A stretch of DNA of 64,000 nt from Pseudogemmobacter sp044142105 (GCF_044142105.1 NZ_JBGTYM010000004.1:256881-320880); one strand, 5' to 3'. Shown: positions 33,054 to 47,300, counted from the first letter of the stretch. A program made the numbers and translations. Notes: generated from the letters alone by a model not told the origin.

Positions 33054-34488
33054 GGGTTGCGGTCAGGTTGCGGTCGGCATAGGCGCCGGGCTCGCGGCCG
33101 ACCTGAACCGCGGGTGCAAGCGGCGCGCAGGCGGTGGGACGGGACAACACCGCCAGAACCGGGCCGGTCACGTCGTTCGGCAGGGGATAGCGCTGCTCGT
33201 AATGGCTTTTCGGCACGCCTTGCGGATTGCGGGCATAGAAGGCCAGATCCGCATCGCGGCCCGTGTAGAACAGGTCGGCCAATACGTCGCGTTCCTCGGC
33301 ATAAACAGGGGCGTTGCCATGCGCCTTGGCCAGAGCGATGACCTCAAGACTAAGCGCCTCGCGGCCCAGATAGCGTTTCAGAAGCGGGGCATCGCCCAGT
33401 GCAAGATGCGGCATCAGGGTCAGAACCGGCAGCGCCAAGGCAATCGCTGCGTTGACGGCCAGGCCCGCCGCCCGCCAGCGCGGCGCGTCCGCCAGCACCG
33501 CCATGGCCAGCGGCAGGCCGGCGAAATAGGCGGCAACGGCCCAATTGGCATTGGTGCGGTCAAGCAGGCTTTGTACCGAAACGGCAAGAAGCGGCACCAG
33601 GACGAAACAGGCCAGGCCGCCCATCCGCCGCGCCCGCGCCAGTGCAACCAGAAGCGCCGCGAAGATCACAGGCCCGACCACAGCAAACTGGCTGGCCCAG
33701 AATTCTGCCAGACCGAGAGGCCCAGGCGCGGGCCGCCCCGCGCCCGCGACCCAGCCGACATTGTCGGCCGTATGGGTGAAGGTGGCGAGGCCGTTGAAAG
33801 CGTTCCACAGCAGGTTGGGCAGGATCACCGCAGCAAAGGCCGCCAGCATCGCCGCCGCGTTGCGCCAACCGACCCGCGCCGCCGGAAAGACCAGGGCCGC
33901 CAGCGCCGCGCCCAGAAGGAAGTAGATGGCGGCGTATTTGGCCAGGAAGGCCACGCCGATCATCAGCCCCGCCAGCGCCGCCCATTGCGAGCGGCGATCC
34001 TCGACCAACCGCCGCCAGAACAGCAACGCGGCCGCGAAAAAGGGCGCCATCACCGTGTCGGTCGAGATCAGGATCGAACCAAGGCTGACCATGGGCAGGC
34101 TCAGATAGCCCGCAGCCGTCCAGATCGCGGCCCGCCTGCCCCAAACCCGCACCGCCAGCGCCGCCAGAACCACCGCCGTCGCGCCATGCAGGGCGGCGCC
34201 CGGCATCCGCACCCAGAAGGGCGCATCCGACCGTGCCAGCCCGGTTACAGCGCCGATCACCCAGGCGATCAGCGGCGGTTTGGAATAATAGCCAAAGGCG
34301 AAATGCTGGCCCCAGAGCCAATATTGCGCCTCGTCCACGAATAGATCCGTGCCGTCATAGGCCAACAGCAACCAGCGCAGCGCCGTGACCGCCGCCACCA
34401 GCGCCAGAACCGGCGCCAGCCAGCCGCGTGTATCGATGTCAGGCCGCACGGCGCCGCTCGGCATAGATGAGCCAGAGGTTGCGGGCAT
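33022..34488 (-). CDS. GT39-family membrane glycosyltransferase (ArnT-like)
   Basis: Integral-membrane transferase that moves a sugar from a polyprenyl phosphate to a periplasmic acceptor, 488 aa with about ten to twelve spans. The first periplasmic loop has the family's acidic pair in TDLFVDEAQYWLWGQHFAFG, followed by YYSKPPLIAW. Start choice is uncertain: ATG 34488, ATG 34464 or GTG 34449, all overlapping the preceding gene. It lies with a polyprenyl-phosphate GT2, a lipid-A-synthase N-domain protein and a PAP2 phosphatase. The acceptor could be lipid A, but protein glycosylation is also possible. Confidence 0.87.
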   Translation of the reverse strand: MPATSGSSMPSGAVRPDIDTRGWLAPVLALVAAVTALRWLLLAYDGTDLFVDEAQYWLWGQHFAFGYYSKPPLIAWVIGAVTGLARSDAPFWVRMPGAALHGATAVVLAALAVRVWGRRAAIWTAAGYLSLPMVSLGSILISTDTVMAPFFAAALLFWRRLVEDRRSQWAALAGLMIGVAFLAKYAAIYFLLGAALAALVFPAARVGWRNAAAMLAAFAAVILPNLLWNAFNGLATFTHTADNVGWVAGAGRPAPGPLGLAEFWASQFAVVGPVIFAALLVALARARRMGGLACFVLVPLLAVSVQSLLDRTNANWAVAAYFAGLPLAMAVLADAPRWRAAGLAVNAAIALALPVLTLMPHLALGDAPLLKRYLGREALSLEVIALAKAHGNAPVYAEERDVLADLFYTGRDADLAFYARNPQGVPKSHYEQRYPLPNDVTGPVLAVLSRPTACAPLAPAVQVGREPGAYADRNLTATLVDGACLAAE

Positions 34489-34747
34489 AAATCACCACGC
34501 CCAGGGCCTGGCCCAGAATGAAGACCGGGTCGGCGCGATACATCGCATAGGCGAGAAGCATCACCCCGCCCAGCATCGAGAAATACCAGAAGGCGATCGG
34601 CACGACCGATTTCTTCTGCCGTTCCGATGCGATCCACTGCACCAGAAAGCGCGCCGTGAACATCAGCTGGGCGGCGAGGCCGAACAGCACCCAAAGCAAT
34701 TCGCCGCGGCTGCCGACATGCAGCACCCGCTCGAGCCAGGCTTCCAT
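34439..34747 (-). CDS. lipid-A-disaccharide-synthase N-terminal-domain membrane protein
   Basis: A 102-aa membrane protein of the LAB_N type with three hydrophobic segments. Characteristic pieces are LFGLAAQLMFTARFLVQW, QKKSVVPIAFWYFSM and RADPVFILGQALGVVIYARN. This domain is often found alone next to GT2 and GT39 enzymes and may help flip or present a polyprenyl-linked sugar, a role inferred from context only. Its ATG at 34747 shares one base with the GT2 stop, showing tight coupling. Confidence 0.88.
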   Translation of the reverse strand: MEAWLERVLHVGSRGELLWVLFGLAAQLMFTARFLVQWIASERQKKSVVPIAFWYFSMLGGVMLLAYAMYRADPVFILGQALGVVIYARNLWLIYAERRRAA

Positions 34748-35487
34748 CAGAGGTCCTCCTGCCCGGGCAGCACCCGCGCGGTCTTGCGCCGCCGGATCAG
34801 CCACATGACACCGAACAGATCCACCGCCCCCACCAGCGCGCGCTGAAAGTTCGTGTAATTCGAGCGCCCTGCCCCGCGCGCCCGGTGGGTGACATCGACA
34901 TGCACCACCTGCCAGCCATCGCGGGCGAAAAGCGCCGGCAGGTAGCGATGCATGTGGTTGAAGAAGGGCAGCGCCAGAAACCCTTCGCGGCGAAAGCCTT
35001 TCAGCCCGCAGCCGGTATCACGCGTGTGGTCCTTGAGCATCCAGCCGCGCAAGCCATTGGCAAAGCGCGAAGCCCATTTCTTCGCCGCGGTATCCTGCCG
35101 TCCGACGCGCTGGCCCGCCACCAGGCCCACCCCTTCCGAACCCGGCGCCAGCAAGGGCGCCGCCAGTTTAGGCAATTCCTCGGGCGGGTTCTGGCCGTCG
35201 CCATCCAGCGTCAGGCAGATGGCGGCGCGGGCCGCGCGCACCCCGGAATGGACGCCCGCCGATTGTCCGCCCGCGCGGTCATGGCGGATCAGGCGCAGAT
35301 GCGGGCGGGTCGCCCGCAAGCCCTGCACCACGGCCACGCTGTCATCGGTCGAGGCATCGTCGACCACCAGAATCTCGAACGGTCCCAGCGGCGCCAGCGC
35401 CGTCTCGATGCCCGCGATCAGCGCAGGCAGGTTCCCGGCCTCGTTCCGGGCCGGGATCACGACTGAGACAAGGGGGGACGGCTGCAT
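34747..35487 (-). CDS. GT2-family glycosyltransferase (polyprenyl-phosphate sugar synthase-like)
   Basis: Cytoplasmic-face enzyme expected to charge undecaprenyl phosphate with a sugar, 246 aa. GT-A features: SVVIPARNEAGNLPALI, VVDDASTDDS and the metal-binding LTLDGDGQNPP, then DTGCGLKGFRRE and HMHRYLPALFARDGW as in DPM1/ArnC-type enzymes. It has at most one membrane segment near the C-terminus. It is the first gene of a four-gene operon with LAB_N, GT39 and PAP2 proteins. The sugar is unknown; no arnA/arnB genes are nearby. Confidence 0.9.
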   Translation of the reverse strand: MQPSPLVSVVIPARNEAGNLPALIAGIETALAPLGPFEILVVDDASTDDSVAVVQGLRATRPHLRLIRHDRAGGQSAGVHSGVRAARAAICLTLDGDGQNPPEELPKLAAPLLAPGSEGVGLVAGQRVGRQDTAAKKWASRFANGLRGWMLKDHTRDTGCGLKGFRREGFLALPFFNHMHRYLPALFARDGWQVVHVDVTHRARGAGRSNYTNFQRALVGAVDLFGVMWLIRRRKTARVLPGQEDL

Positions 35488-35551
35488 GGCGTTACCCGGC
35501 TGAAGAAGCGACCGATGCCGCCCAAGCGCCGCCTAGCACGCCCCAAGGGAT

Positions 35552-36442
35552 TCATCCAGTCACCTGCACGCGGCGGCGGCGCAGGCCCGCCTCGCGCAGA
35601 AGCGTGTAGATGCCCGAGGCGACGACGATGCCGGCACCGACCAGCGTGAACCCGTCGGGCAGGGTGCCGAAGATCATCCAGCCCAGGAAGATCGCCCAGA
35701 CCAGCGCCATGTAGCGATAGGGCGCCACGACGCCGATATCGCCCACCCGCATGGCAGCGACGATGGTCAGATAGCCGACGATCAGCATCCCCGCCGAGAA
35801 CAGGATCAACAGCGCCTCGCGCCAGGCGACAGGCTGCCAGCCCTCGATCACGGCGCCGGCAAGCCCCGTGACCAGAACGGCCAGCGAAGCCGAGGCAGCC
35901 ACCAGCACCGAGGGGATGGACCGGCTCATCTGGCGGGTCACAAGGTCGCGCACCGCCACGAACAGCATCGCCACAAGGCCCACTCCGGCCCAGATCGAAA
36001 AACCTTCGGGCCCGGGCCTTATGATGATGAGCACACCTATGAAGCCCGCGATGATGGCCAGGGTCCGCCGCCAGCCGACGCTTTCGCGCAGAAACAGCGC
36101 GGCGACCAGGGTGACGACCAGGGGCAGCGCCTGCATGATCGCGGACAGATTGGCGAGCGGCATGTTGCGCAGGGCGGCGAAGAAGGCCAGCGTCGAAGCC
36201 ACTTCGAACACGCCGCGCAGGCCGATGAACCGGCGGTCGCGCGCGGCGATGACGATGGCGAAGGCCCCCAAGCGCCAGGCAAGGAACGCAAGCGCCGCGG
36301 TGGACAGGACGCCGCGCAGGGTCATGGCCTGGAACATCGGCACCTGCTGCATCACCGCCTTCATCGCCGTGTCGTTCAGCGTGAAGGCGATCATGGCGAC
36401 GTTCATCAAAAGCGCGCCGCGCGCATTGTCGGATAGTGCCAT
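35552..36442 (-). CDS. EamA/DMT-family transporter
   Basis: Ten-span inner-membrane exporter of the drug/metabolite transporter superfamily, 296 aa, made of two EamA repeats (about 10-140 and 150-285). The first repeat holds GALLMNVAMIAFTLNDTAMK, the second LVARDLVTRQMSRSIPS-like loop sequence and PYRYMALVWAIFLGWMIFG. The C-terminus is basic (LRRRRVQVTG). The substrate cannot be inferred. It is flanked by a flavin enzyme upstream and the glycolipid operon downstream, with gaps of about 64 bp on each side. Confidence 0.88.
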   Translation of the reverse strand: MALSDNARGALLMNVAMIAFTLNDTAMKAVMQQVPMFQAMTLRGVLSTAALAFLAWRLGAFAIVIAARDRRFIGLRGVFEVASTLAFFAALRNMPLANLSAIMQALPLVVTLVAALFLRESVGWRRTLAIIAGFIGVLIIIRPGPEGFSIWAGVGLVAMLFVAVRDLVTRQMSRSIPSVLVAASASLAVLVTGLAGAVIEGWQPVAWREALLILFSAGMLIVGYLTIVAAMRVGDIGVVAPYRYMALVWAIFLGWMIFGTLPDGFTLVGAGIVVASGIYTLLREAGLRRRRVQVTG

Positions 36443-36505
36443 GACCGCCAGTCTCCTGCCCTCGCCACCTTGGCTATCAGGCTGGACTGCAAGGGGAAAG
36501 GCCTG

Positions 36506-37768
36506 TCAGGCCAAGACGGCGCGGGTGGGCTGGGCGCTGGCGGCGCTGCGGGCGGCGATCACATCGGCCAGATGCGCGGCATCGCGCCAGGCACCCCAGA
36601 TGAAGGCCGAGGCGCGGCAAGACAGCCAGGGCAGGCCGACGAAGTAAAGGCCGCGCACGCGGGCGACGCCCCTGTCATGGTCGGGACGGCCTTTTTCGTC
36701 AAGCGCGCCAGGCACTTGCAGCCAACCATAGTCGAGACCGTAGCCCGTGGCCCAGACCACGGCGGTGATGTCCTCGGCCGCAAGATCAAGCGACAGCCTG
36801 GGGTTGGTGGCACTGACGGGCAGCGGACCGATCTGCCGCGCGCGAGGGTCTTCGGGCAGGTCGATGCCATGGGCGGCAAGATAGGCGTCCGCCTCATCCA
36901 GCACCGACAGGTAGTTTCGGTCGCCGTTCTCGATATTGCGGGCAAGGTCGGGCGCAAAGGAAAGTTCGCCGTTTTCATAGGCTTGCGTGCGGCCAAGCAA
37001 AGTGATGCCGCGTGCGGCCAGTTCTCGGAAATCCACTGTCCGGCCTCCCTGCGCGCCGGAGACGGCGATGGTGACATGTTCCGTGCCTGGGGCGCGGACG
37101 GGGGCGTCCCATTTGCCCAGCACCCCCAGCCACCACACGAAATCGCGGCCGCGATAGCGGATCGGCGGGCGGTCATGCGGACCGACCGAGAGGAAAACCC
37201 GCTTGCCGGCGCGAGCCAGTTCGTCGGCGATCTGCACGCCCGAAGCCCCAGCGCCCACCACCAACACCGCCCCCGCGGGCAGTTGATCAGGGTTGCGATA
37301 CCCCGCGGAATGAGTCTGGAATATGCCCGTCTCGGTCGGAATAACAGCCGGAATCAAGGGCTTCTGAAACGGCCCCGTGGCCGAGACGACATTCTGCGCC
37401 TCGATGATTCCGGCGCTGGTTTCGGCGCGAAAGCGGGTGTCAGGGAGGCGGGTCAGGGAGGTGACGGTAACGCCGGTGCGGATCGGCATGGCGATGCGGC
37501 GGGCGTATTCCTCGAAATAGTCGACGATGCGGTCCTTGGGCGCGAAAGCATAGGGGTCGATGCCTTCGAAGGACATGTTCGGGAAGCGGTCGTGCCAGGC
37601 GGGGCCGTTGGCGACAAGGCTGTCCCAGCGCCCCGTGCGCCACTTCTCGGCGATGCGATCCTTTTCGACCACAAGATGTGGGATGCCGTGGCGCGACAGA
37701 TGCTCGCTCATGGCGATCCCGGCCTGGCCGCCGCCGATGATCAGGGTGTCGATGGTCTCGGCTGCCAT
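36506..37768 (-). CDS. FAD/NADPH-dependent monooxygenase-like flavoprotein (FMO/CzcO type)
   Basis: Flavoprotein of 420 aa with two dinucleotide-binding sites: GGGQAG (12-17) for FAD and GAGASG (172-177) for NADPH. Between them GIFQTHSAGYRNP replaces the FxGxxxHxxxW fingerprint of classical FMO/BVMO enzymes, so it fits the plant YUCCA/CzcO-like group better. An ATGYG motif occurs near 340. The substrate is unknown. It is followed by an EamA exporter 63 bp downstream and could be co-transcribed with it. Confidence 0.85.
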   Translation of the reverse strand: MAAETIDTLIIGGGQAGIAMSEHLSRHGIPHLVVEKDRIAEKWRTGRWDSLVANGPAWHDRFPNMSFEGIDPYAFAPKDRIVDYFEEYARRIAMPIRTGVTVTSLTRLPDTRFRAETSAGIIEAQNVVSATGPFQKPLIPAVIPTETGIFQTHSAGYRNPDQLPAGAVLVVGAGASGVQIADELARAGKRVFLSVGPHDRPPIRYRGRDFVWWLGVLGKWDAPVRAPGTEHVTIAVSGAQGGRTVDFRELAARGITLLGRTQAYENGELSFAPDLARNIENGDRNYLSVLDEADAYLAAHGIDLPEDPRARQIGPLPVSATNPRLSLDLAAEDITAVVWATGYGLDYGWLQVPGALDEKGRPDHDRGVARVRGLYFVGLPWLSCRASAFIWGAWRDAAHLADVIAARSAASAQPTRAVLA

Positions 37769-37880
37769 GGGTCTGCCCTTCCGGTTCAGGGGTTCACGAG
37801 AAAGGGATGTAGGCGAGATACAGGATAGGTAAAATCATCATCTGCTTCGCCCGTGATTAGGCTTAGGCTAAGAAAAACCC

Positions 37881-37935
37881 GTCTTTCCGCTGTCTTCCGA
37901 ACGTCTTCCAATCGTCTTCCGATGGTCTTCCGATA
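37881..37935. repeat. five-copy 11-bp tandem repeat
   Basis: Five consecutive 11-bp units on the plus strand: GTCTTTCCGCT, GTCTTCCGAAC, GTCTTCCAATC, GTCTTCCGATG, GTCTTCCGATA. Copies differ mainly in the last two or three bases, and the first has one inserted T with one base lost. It lies between the flavoprotein gene (start 37768) and the orphan gene (end 37951). Confidence 0.85.
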
Positions 37936-37950
37936 TATGACGCCCCTCAG

Positions 37951-38343
37951 CTACTGATCGGCGATCATGACGCGGAATGGAAAGGCGCCGAACCCACGGA
38001 GCTGACAGTCTCCATCGGAGACGTGAACAGTTAGCAAGTCATTCGCCAAAATTGGAGTCACCGTCGCTCCGGGATCACATTCGATTCTGCGCCAACGGAG
38101 GCTGGGATAATTGGCATGCCGCTTAGAAGCATAGATCGCTTGCACGTCTACATCACTAACACCCAGGCCAGTCTCTATCCGCGAGAATACACAGGTCTCG
38201 CCAGATGACTCGCACGTCGGCTCCACATGCACGATGCTGCCCCCGAAAAGGAAGCCTGTCGCATTGTTCAATTTCTCAGGGAAAAGGACAGCGAAGGCTG
38301 CAAAGAGACCGAAGCCACATAAGAATGAGAAAATCTTCGGCAT
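37951..38343 (-). CDS. orphan protein with N-terminal membrane anchor or signal
   Basis: I do not recognise this protein. From ATG 38343 it is 130 aa: a hydrophobic N-terminus (KIFSFLCGFGLFAAFAVLF, about 3-21) that is a signal peptide or anchor, then a short extracytoplasmic domain with four cysteines (CESSGETC, ECDPG, DCQLRGFG) that could form two disulfides. A longer open frame starts at 38421 but adds a Cys-rich stretch before the hydrophobic segment and looks less likely. Base composition is lower in GC than the neighbours. Confidence 0.6.
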   Translation of the reverse strand: MPKIFSFLCGFGLFAAFAVLFPEKLNNATGFLFGGSIVHVEPTCESSGETCVFSRIETGLGVSDVDVQAIYASKRHANYPSLRWRRIECDPGATVTPILANDLLTVHVSDGDCQLRGFGAFPFRVMIADQ

Positions 38344-38516
38344 CAAGATACATTGTTTGGTGCACGGCTCTCGATAGACCATGCACCTAGCGTCCCAACA
38401 CCACAATACTTCGCCAACCACACTCTACTTCTACGGCTGCTCGATCCAAAACACTCCAACTCCACTGGCGCCGGTTTGGTTCAAATAAGTATGGTGGGTC
38501 GTGCCAATTGGACGCT

Positions 38517-39692
38517 CTACCCCGGCGCAGGCGCGGCGAGGGTCTGGCGGGCGAGCGCGGCAATCAGGTCGGTCCGGGTCACCACGCCCCGGATGCGGCC
38601 ACGCAGCAGCACGGGAACCGCCTCGCAGCCGCGTTCGGCAAGCAAGGGGATCAGCGCGCCTGCTGGGGTGTCGGCAAGGACACGGGGGGTGACGGAGATC
38701 ATGATGTCGCTGGCGCGGACCGGCACGGCGCGACGCGGGTCCAAGAGCCGCGCCATCGCGGCGCCGAAGCCGCGGTTCTGGCGCACCGCATCTTCGCGGC
38801 CCCGGCGGATCAGGTGGATCTGGAAGATCATGCCCAGGAACTTGTCGCCTTCCTGCACGACCGGCAGCGAGGTGAAGCCATGGCGGCGGAACAGCTCGGC
38901 CACGTCGGTCAGCGGCGTGTCGGGATGGACGGTGACAAGATCGCGCGACATGATCTCGGCCGCCGTCAGCGGGCCGGTGCGGTGGCTGGCCGCCTGCAGT
39001 TCCGCCGCGCCGATCAGCCGGGCCAGATCCTCGACGCCCAGATTGAGGCTTTGCCGATAGCGTTGCAGCAGGTCGGACAGTTCGTCTTCGCTGAGGCCGA
39101 TCCTTTCGGCGGGAGGCGCATCGGTCGTGCCCAGATCATGCGGTTCCGTGAACTGCCGGAACGGGTAGTGCCGCCCGGTCGTGCGGGCGTAGAGGATCGC
39201 CAACAGGACGAGGAGCACGGTTCCCAGCGCGACCGGCGCAAGGGCGAACCAGAAGCCCAGTTCGCGCACCGCGTCGGGGCCAAGCGCCGCCGTCATCGCC
39301 ACCGCGCCCGCGGGCGGGTGAACGGCACGGGCAAGGTTCATCGCCGTGATGGCAAGACCCACCGCCAAAGCAACGCGCAAGGTGGGGTCGGGGACGGCCC
39401 GGCAGACCGCCACGCCGACAAGGGCAGCGAGAACATTGCCGACAATCGCGGGCCAGGGCTGCGCAAGCGGGCTGTTCGGCACGGCGAAGAGCAGGACGGA
39501 AGAGGCACCGAAAGGCGCGATGAGATAGAGGCCGGTGCGAAGGTCGACCATCGGCGCAAGGATGAGCAACCCGACAAGCCCCAGGGCCAGCGCCGCGCCC
39601 AGCCCGGCGCGCAAAGCCTCGATCGCCGGCACGCCGGCGCTGGCAGGACCGAAAGCGCGGAGAAGCCAGAGCGCGCGCGGGGGATTGGACAT
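38517..39692 (-). CDS. HPP-family membrane protein with two CBS domains
   Basis: A 391-aa fusion. The N-terminal half is an HPP integral-membrane domain with about four spans and the naming motif AVHPPAGAVAMTAALGP. The C-terminal half has a CBS pair (AAEIMSRDLVTVHPDTPLTD to LPVVQEGDKFLGM, and ASDIMISVTPRVLADTPAGA to VPVLLRGRIRGVVTRTDL) that usually binds adenine nucleotides. Some HPP proteins transport nitrite, but the substrate here is unproven. ATG 39692 is used (AAAAGG 7 nt upstream), although the frame is open to 39737. Confidence 0.88.
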   Translation of the reverse strand: MSNPPRALWLLRAFGPASAGVPAIEALRAGLGAALALGLVGLLILAPMVDLRTGLYLIAPFGASSVLLFAVPNSPLAQPWPAIVGNVLAALVGVAVCRAVPDPTLRVALAVGLAITAMNLARAVHPPAGAVAMTAALGPDAVRELGFWFALAPVALGTVLLVLLAILYARTTGRHYPFRQFTEPHDLGTTDAPPAERIGLSEDELSDLLQRYRQSLNLGVEDLARLIGAAELQAASHRTGPLTAAEIMSRDLVTVHPDTPLTDVAELFRRHGFTSLPVVQEGDKFLGMIFQIHLIRRGREDAVRQNRGFGAAMARLLDPRRAVPVRASDIMISVTPRVLADTPAGALIPLLAERGCEAVPVLLRGRIRGVVTRTDLIAALARQTLAAPAPG

Positions 39693-40018
39693 AGGCGGGC
39701 CTTTTCTGTCGGCAGGTCGGGCGCGCCGGACCTGCACAGCGAGTCACAAATTGCCCGATCTTTGAGCACATGTTGCCGGACCGGGCCAAGCCCTACATCT
39801 CAGTTATAGCTTTTTGGACAGCACACCTGGCCGGCGTTGGGGCAGAACTGCCGCAGACCGGTTGCGGAGGCGCCGTTCCGCGCTTGGCCAGAGGCCCGAT
39901 CCTTTTACGCCGCGCCTGGATATGGCGGACCAGCCTGGCCCGGCCACCGATCCGGTGAAACGAAAAGCCCGCCGGCCCTTTCGGACCGGCGGGTTTCTTC
40001 AGGCCGAAGCCTGACTGA
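39693..40018. other. 326-bp gap between rpoC and the HPP gene
   Basis: It holds the rpoC terminator at its right end (39968-39993). The rest has no credible gene. On the minus strand a TATAAC hexamer occurs near 39801-39806, but no matching -35 lies at the usual distance, so I do not call a promoter. Confidence 0.5.
39968..39993 (-). terminator. intrinsic terminator after rpoC
   Basis: Minus strand: an 11-bp stem (CCCGCCGGTCC/GGGCCGGCGGG, one G-U pair), a GAAA tetraloop, then CTTTTCG. It lies 26 bp after the rpoC stop and ends the rpoBC transcript. Confidence 0.83.
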
Positions 40019-44257
<4,239 letters not shown>

Positions 44258-44327
44258 TTTGCTTCCTTGGATCAGGAGGTTGCGGTCAGAGGGGGGCGGC
44301 TTTCACCGCCCCTGAGGGGTTGCCCCC

Positions 44328-47300
44328 TCACTCCTCCTCCGCATCCAGGAGTTCCATGTTCAGGCCGAGGCCGCGGACTTCCTTGACGAGCACGTTGAAG
44401 CTCTCAGGCACGCCCGCCTCGAAATTGTCCTCGCCCTTGACGATCGACTCGTAGACCTTGGTCCGGCCGGCCACGTCGTCCGACTTCACGGTCAGCATCT
44501 CTTGCAGGGTATAGGCGGCACCATAGGCTTCCAGAGCCCAGACCTCCATTTCCCCCAGACGCTGGCCACCGAACTGCGCCTTGCCGCCCAGCGGTTGCTG
44601 GGTGACGAGCGAGTACGGGCCCGTCGAACGGGCGTGCAGCTTGTCGTCGACCAGGTGGTGCAGTTTGAGCATGTATTTCACGCCCACTGTCACCTTGCGC
44701 TGGAACTTCTCGCCCGAGCGGCCGTCGAACACTTCGGACTGGCCCGAAGTATCGAAACCGGCGCGCTTGAGCGCGTCGTTCACGTCCTGCTCCTTGGCGC
44801 CGTCGAAGACCGGGGTCGCGATCGGCACGCCCTTGGTCACCAGGCTGGCCTTTTCGACCAGATCCTCGGGGCCCATCTCGCCGAAGGCTTCCTCATAGGT
44901 CTCGTCGCCATAGGCAAAGCGCATGGCTTCCTTGACCGGGGTCAGGTCGCCGTTGCGGCGGAAGTCCTGCAGGGCGTCGTCGATCTTGATCCCAAGGCCG
45001 CGCGCGGCCCAGCCCATATGGGTTTCCAGAATCTGACCGACGTTCATCCGCGACGGCACGCCGAGCGGATTGAGCACCAGATCGACGGGCGTGCCATCGG
45101 CAAGGAAGGGCATGTCCTCGACCGGCACCACCTTGGAGATGACGCCCTTGTTGCCGTGACGGCCGGCCATCTTGTCGCCCGGCTGCAGCTTGCGCTTCAC
45201 CGCGACGAAGACCTTGACCATCTTCATCACGCCCGGAGGCAGGTCGTCGCCGCGACGGACCTTTTCGACCTTGTCGTCGAAACGGTGATCCAGCGCGCGC
45301 TTCTGCGCCTCATACTGCTCGTGGAGCGACTCGATCTCCTTGGCCTGATCTTCCTCGGCCACGGCAAGCTGCCACCACTGGCCGCGCGACAGCGTGCCCA
45401 GCAGGTCGTCGTCGATCTTCGAGCCGGACTTGATGCCCTTCGGACCCTTGACCGCCTCGCGCCCCATCAGCAGCGCCTTGAGACGCGCATAGATGTTGCG
45501 TTCCAGGATCGCCAGCTCGTCGTCGCGGTCGCGCGCCAGGCGTTCGACTTCCTCGCGCTCGATCTGCAGCGCACGTTCGTCCTTGTCGACGCCGTGACGG
45601 TTGAAGACCCGCACTTCCACGATCGTTCCGAAGGCGCCCGGGGGCAGCCGCAGCGAGGTGTCGCGGACGTCCGAAGCCTTTTCGCCGAAGATGGCGCGGA
45701 GGAGCTTTTCTTCCGGCGTCATCGGGCTTTCGCCCTTGGGGGTGATCTTGCCGACCAGGATGTCGCCCGGATTCACCTCGGCGCCGATATAGACGATGCC
45801 AGCCTCGTCGAGGTTGCGCAGCGCTTCTTCACCGACGTTCGGGATGTCGCGGGTGATTTCCTCCGGGCCAAGCTTGGTGTCACGGGCGGCGACTTCATAT
45901 TCCTCGATATGGATCGAGGTGAAGACGTCATCCTTGAGGATGCGCTCGGAGATCAGGATCGAGTCTTCGTAGTTGTAGCCGTTCCAGGGCATGAAGGCGA
46001 CGACCACGTTGCGGCCAAGCGCCAGTTCGCCCTGATCGGTGCAGGGGCCGTCGGCCACAACCTCGCCGCGCGCGACGCGGTCGCCCACCTTCACCAGCGG
46101 ACGCTGGTTGATGCAGGACGACTGGTTCGAGCGCTTGAACTTGCGCAGACGGTAGATGTCGACGCCCGGCTCGCCCGGCTCCAGAAGCTCGGTCGCGCGC
46201 ACGACGATACGGGTCGCGTCGACCTGGTCGATGACGCCCGAGCGGCGGGCCATGATCGCAGCGCCCGAGTCGCGGGCCACGACGGCCTCGATCCCGGTGC
46301 CGACGAAGGGCGCGTCGGATTGCAACAGAGGCACGGCCTGACGCTGCATGTTCGAACCCATGAGGGCGCGGTTGGCGTCGTCATTTTCCAGGAAGGGGAT
46401 GAGCGAGGCCGCGACCGAGACAAGCTGCTTGGGCGAGACGTCGATCAGGTCGATCGCATCCGGCGGGTTCAGCATGAATTCCCCGGCCTTGCGGCTGGAG
46501 ATCAGGTCGTCGGTGAACTTGCCCGCCGCATCCTGCGCCGCGTTGGCCTGGGCCACGGTGTGACGCATTTCCTCGGTGGCCGACATGTAGACGACCTCGT
46601 CGGTCACCTTGTTGTCGACGACCTTGCGATACGGGGTCTCGATGAAGCCATACTTGTTCACGCGGGCAAAGGTCGCCAGCGAGTTGATCAGGCCGATGTT
46701 CTGGCCTTCCGGCGTTTCAATCGGGCACATCCGGCCATAATGCGTCGGGTGGACGTCGCGCACTTCGAAGCCCGCGCGTTCCCGGGTCAGACCGCCCGGC
46801 CCAAGGGCCGAGAGACGGCGCTTGTGGGTGACTTCCGACAGCGGGTTGGTCTGGTCCATGAATTGCGAAAGCTGCGAGGAGCCGAAGAATTCACGCACCG
46901 CAGCCGCGGCCGGTTTGGCGTTGATCAGGTCTTGCGGCATGATCGTGTCGATTTCGACCGAGGACATGCGTTCCTTGATCGCGCGTTCCATGCGCAGCAG
47001 GCCGACGCGATACTGGTTCTCCATCAGCTCGCCGACCGAACGCACCCGGCGGTTGCCGAGGTGGTCGATATCGTCGATCTCGCCCTTGCCGTCGCGCAGT
47101 TCGACCAGCGCCTTGATGCAGGAGACGATGTCGTCACGATCCAACGTGCGCTGGGTGTCGGGCTTGTCGAGGTCGAGACGCATGTTCATCTTGACGCGAC
47201 CCACGGCCGAGAGGTCGTAGCGGTCACGATCGAAGAACAGGGTGTCGAACAGGGTCGAGGCGGCTTCGACGGTCGGCGGTTCGCCGGGACGCATCACGCG

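Noticed and set aside
37881..37935. CRISPR array
   Set aside because: The units are 11 bp and contiguous with no spacers, and no cas genes are present.
38461..38520. tRNA-like strings (GGTTCAAAT on plus, GGTAGAGC on minus) near the low-GC islet, considered as a partial tRNA or attachment site
   Set aside because: No acceptor or T-stem pairing could be built, and the GGTAG is partly the HPP gene stop codon.
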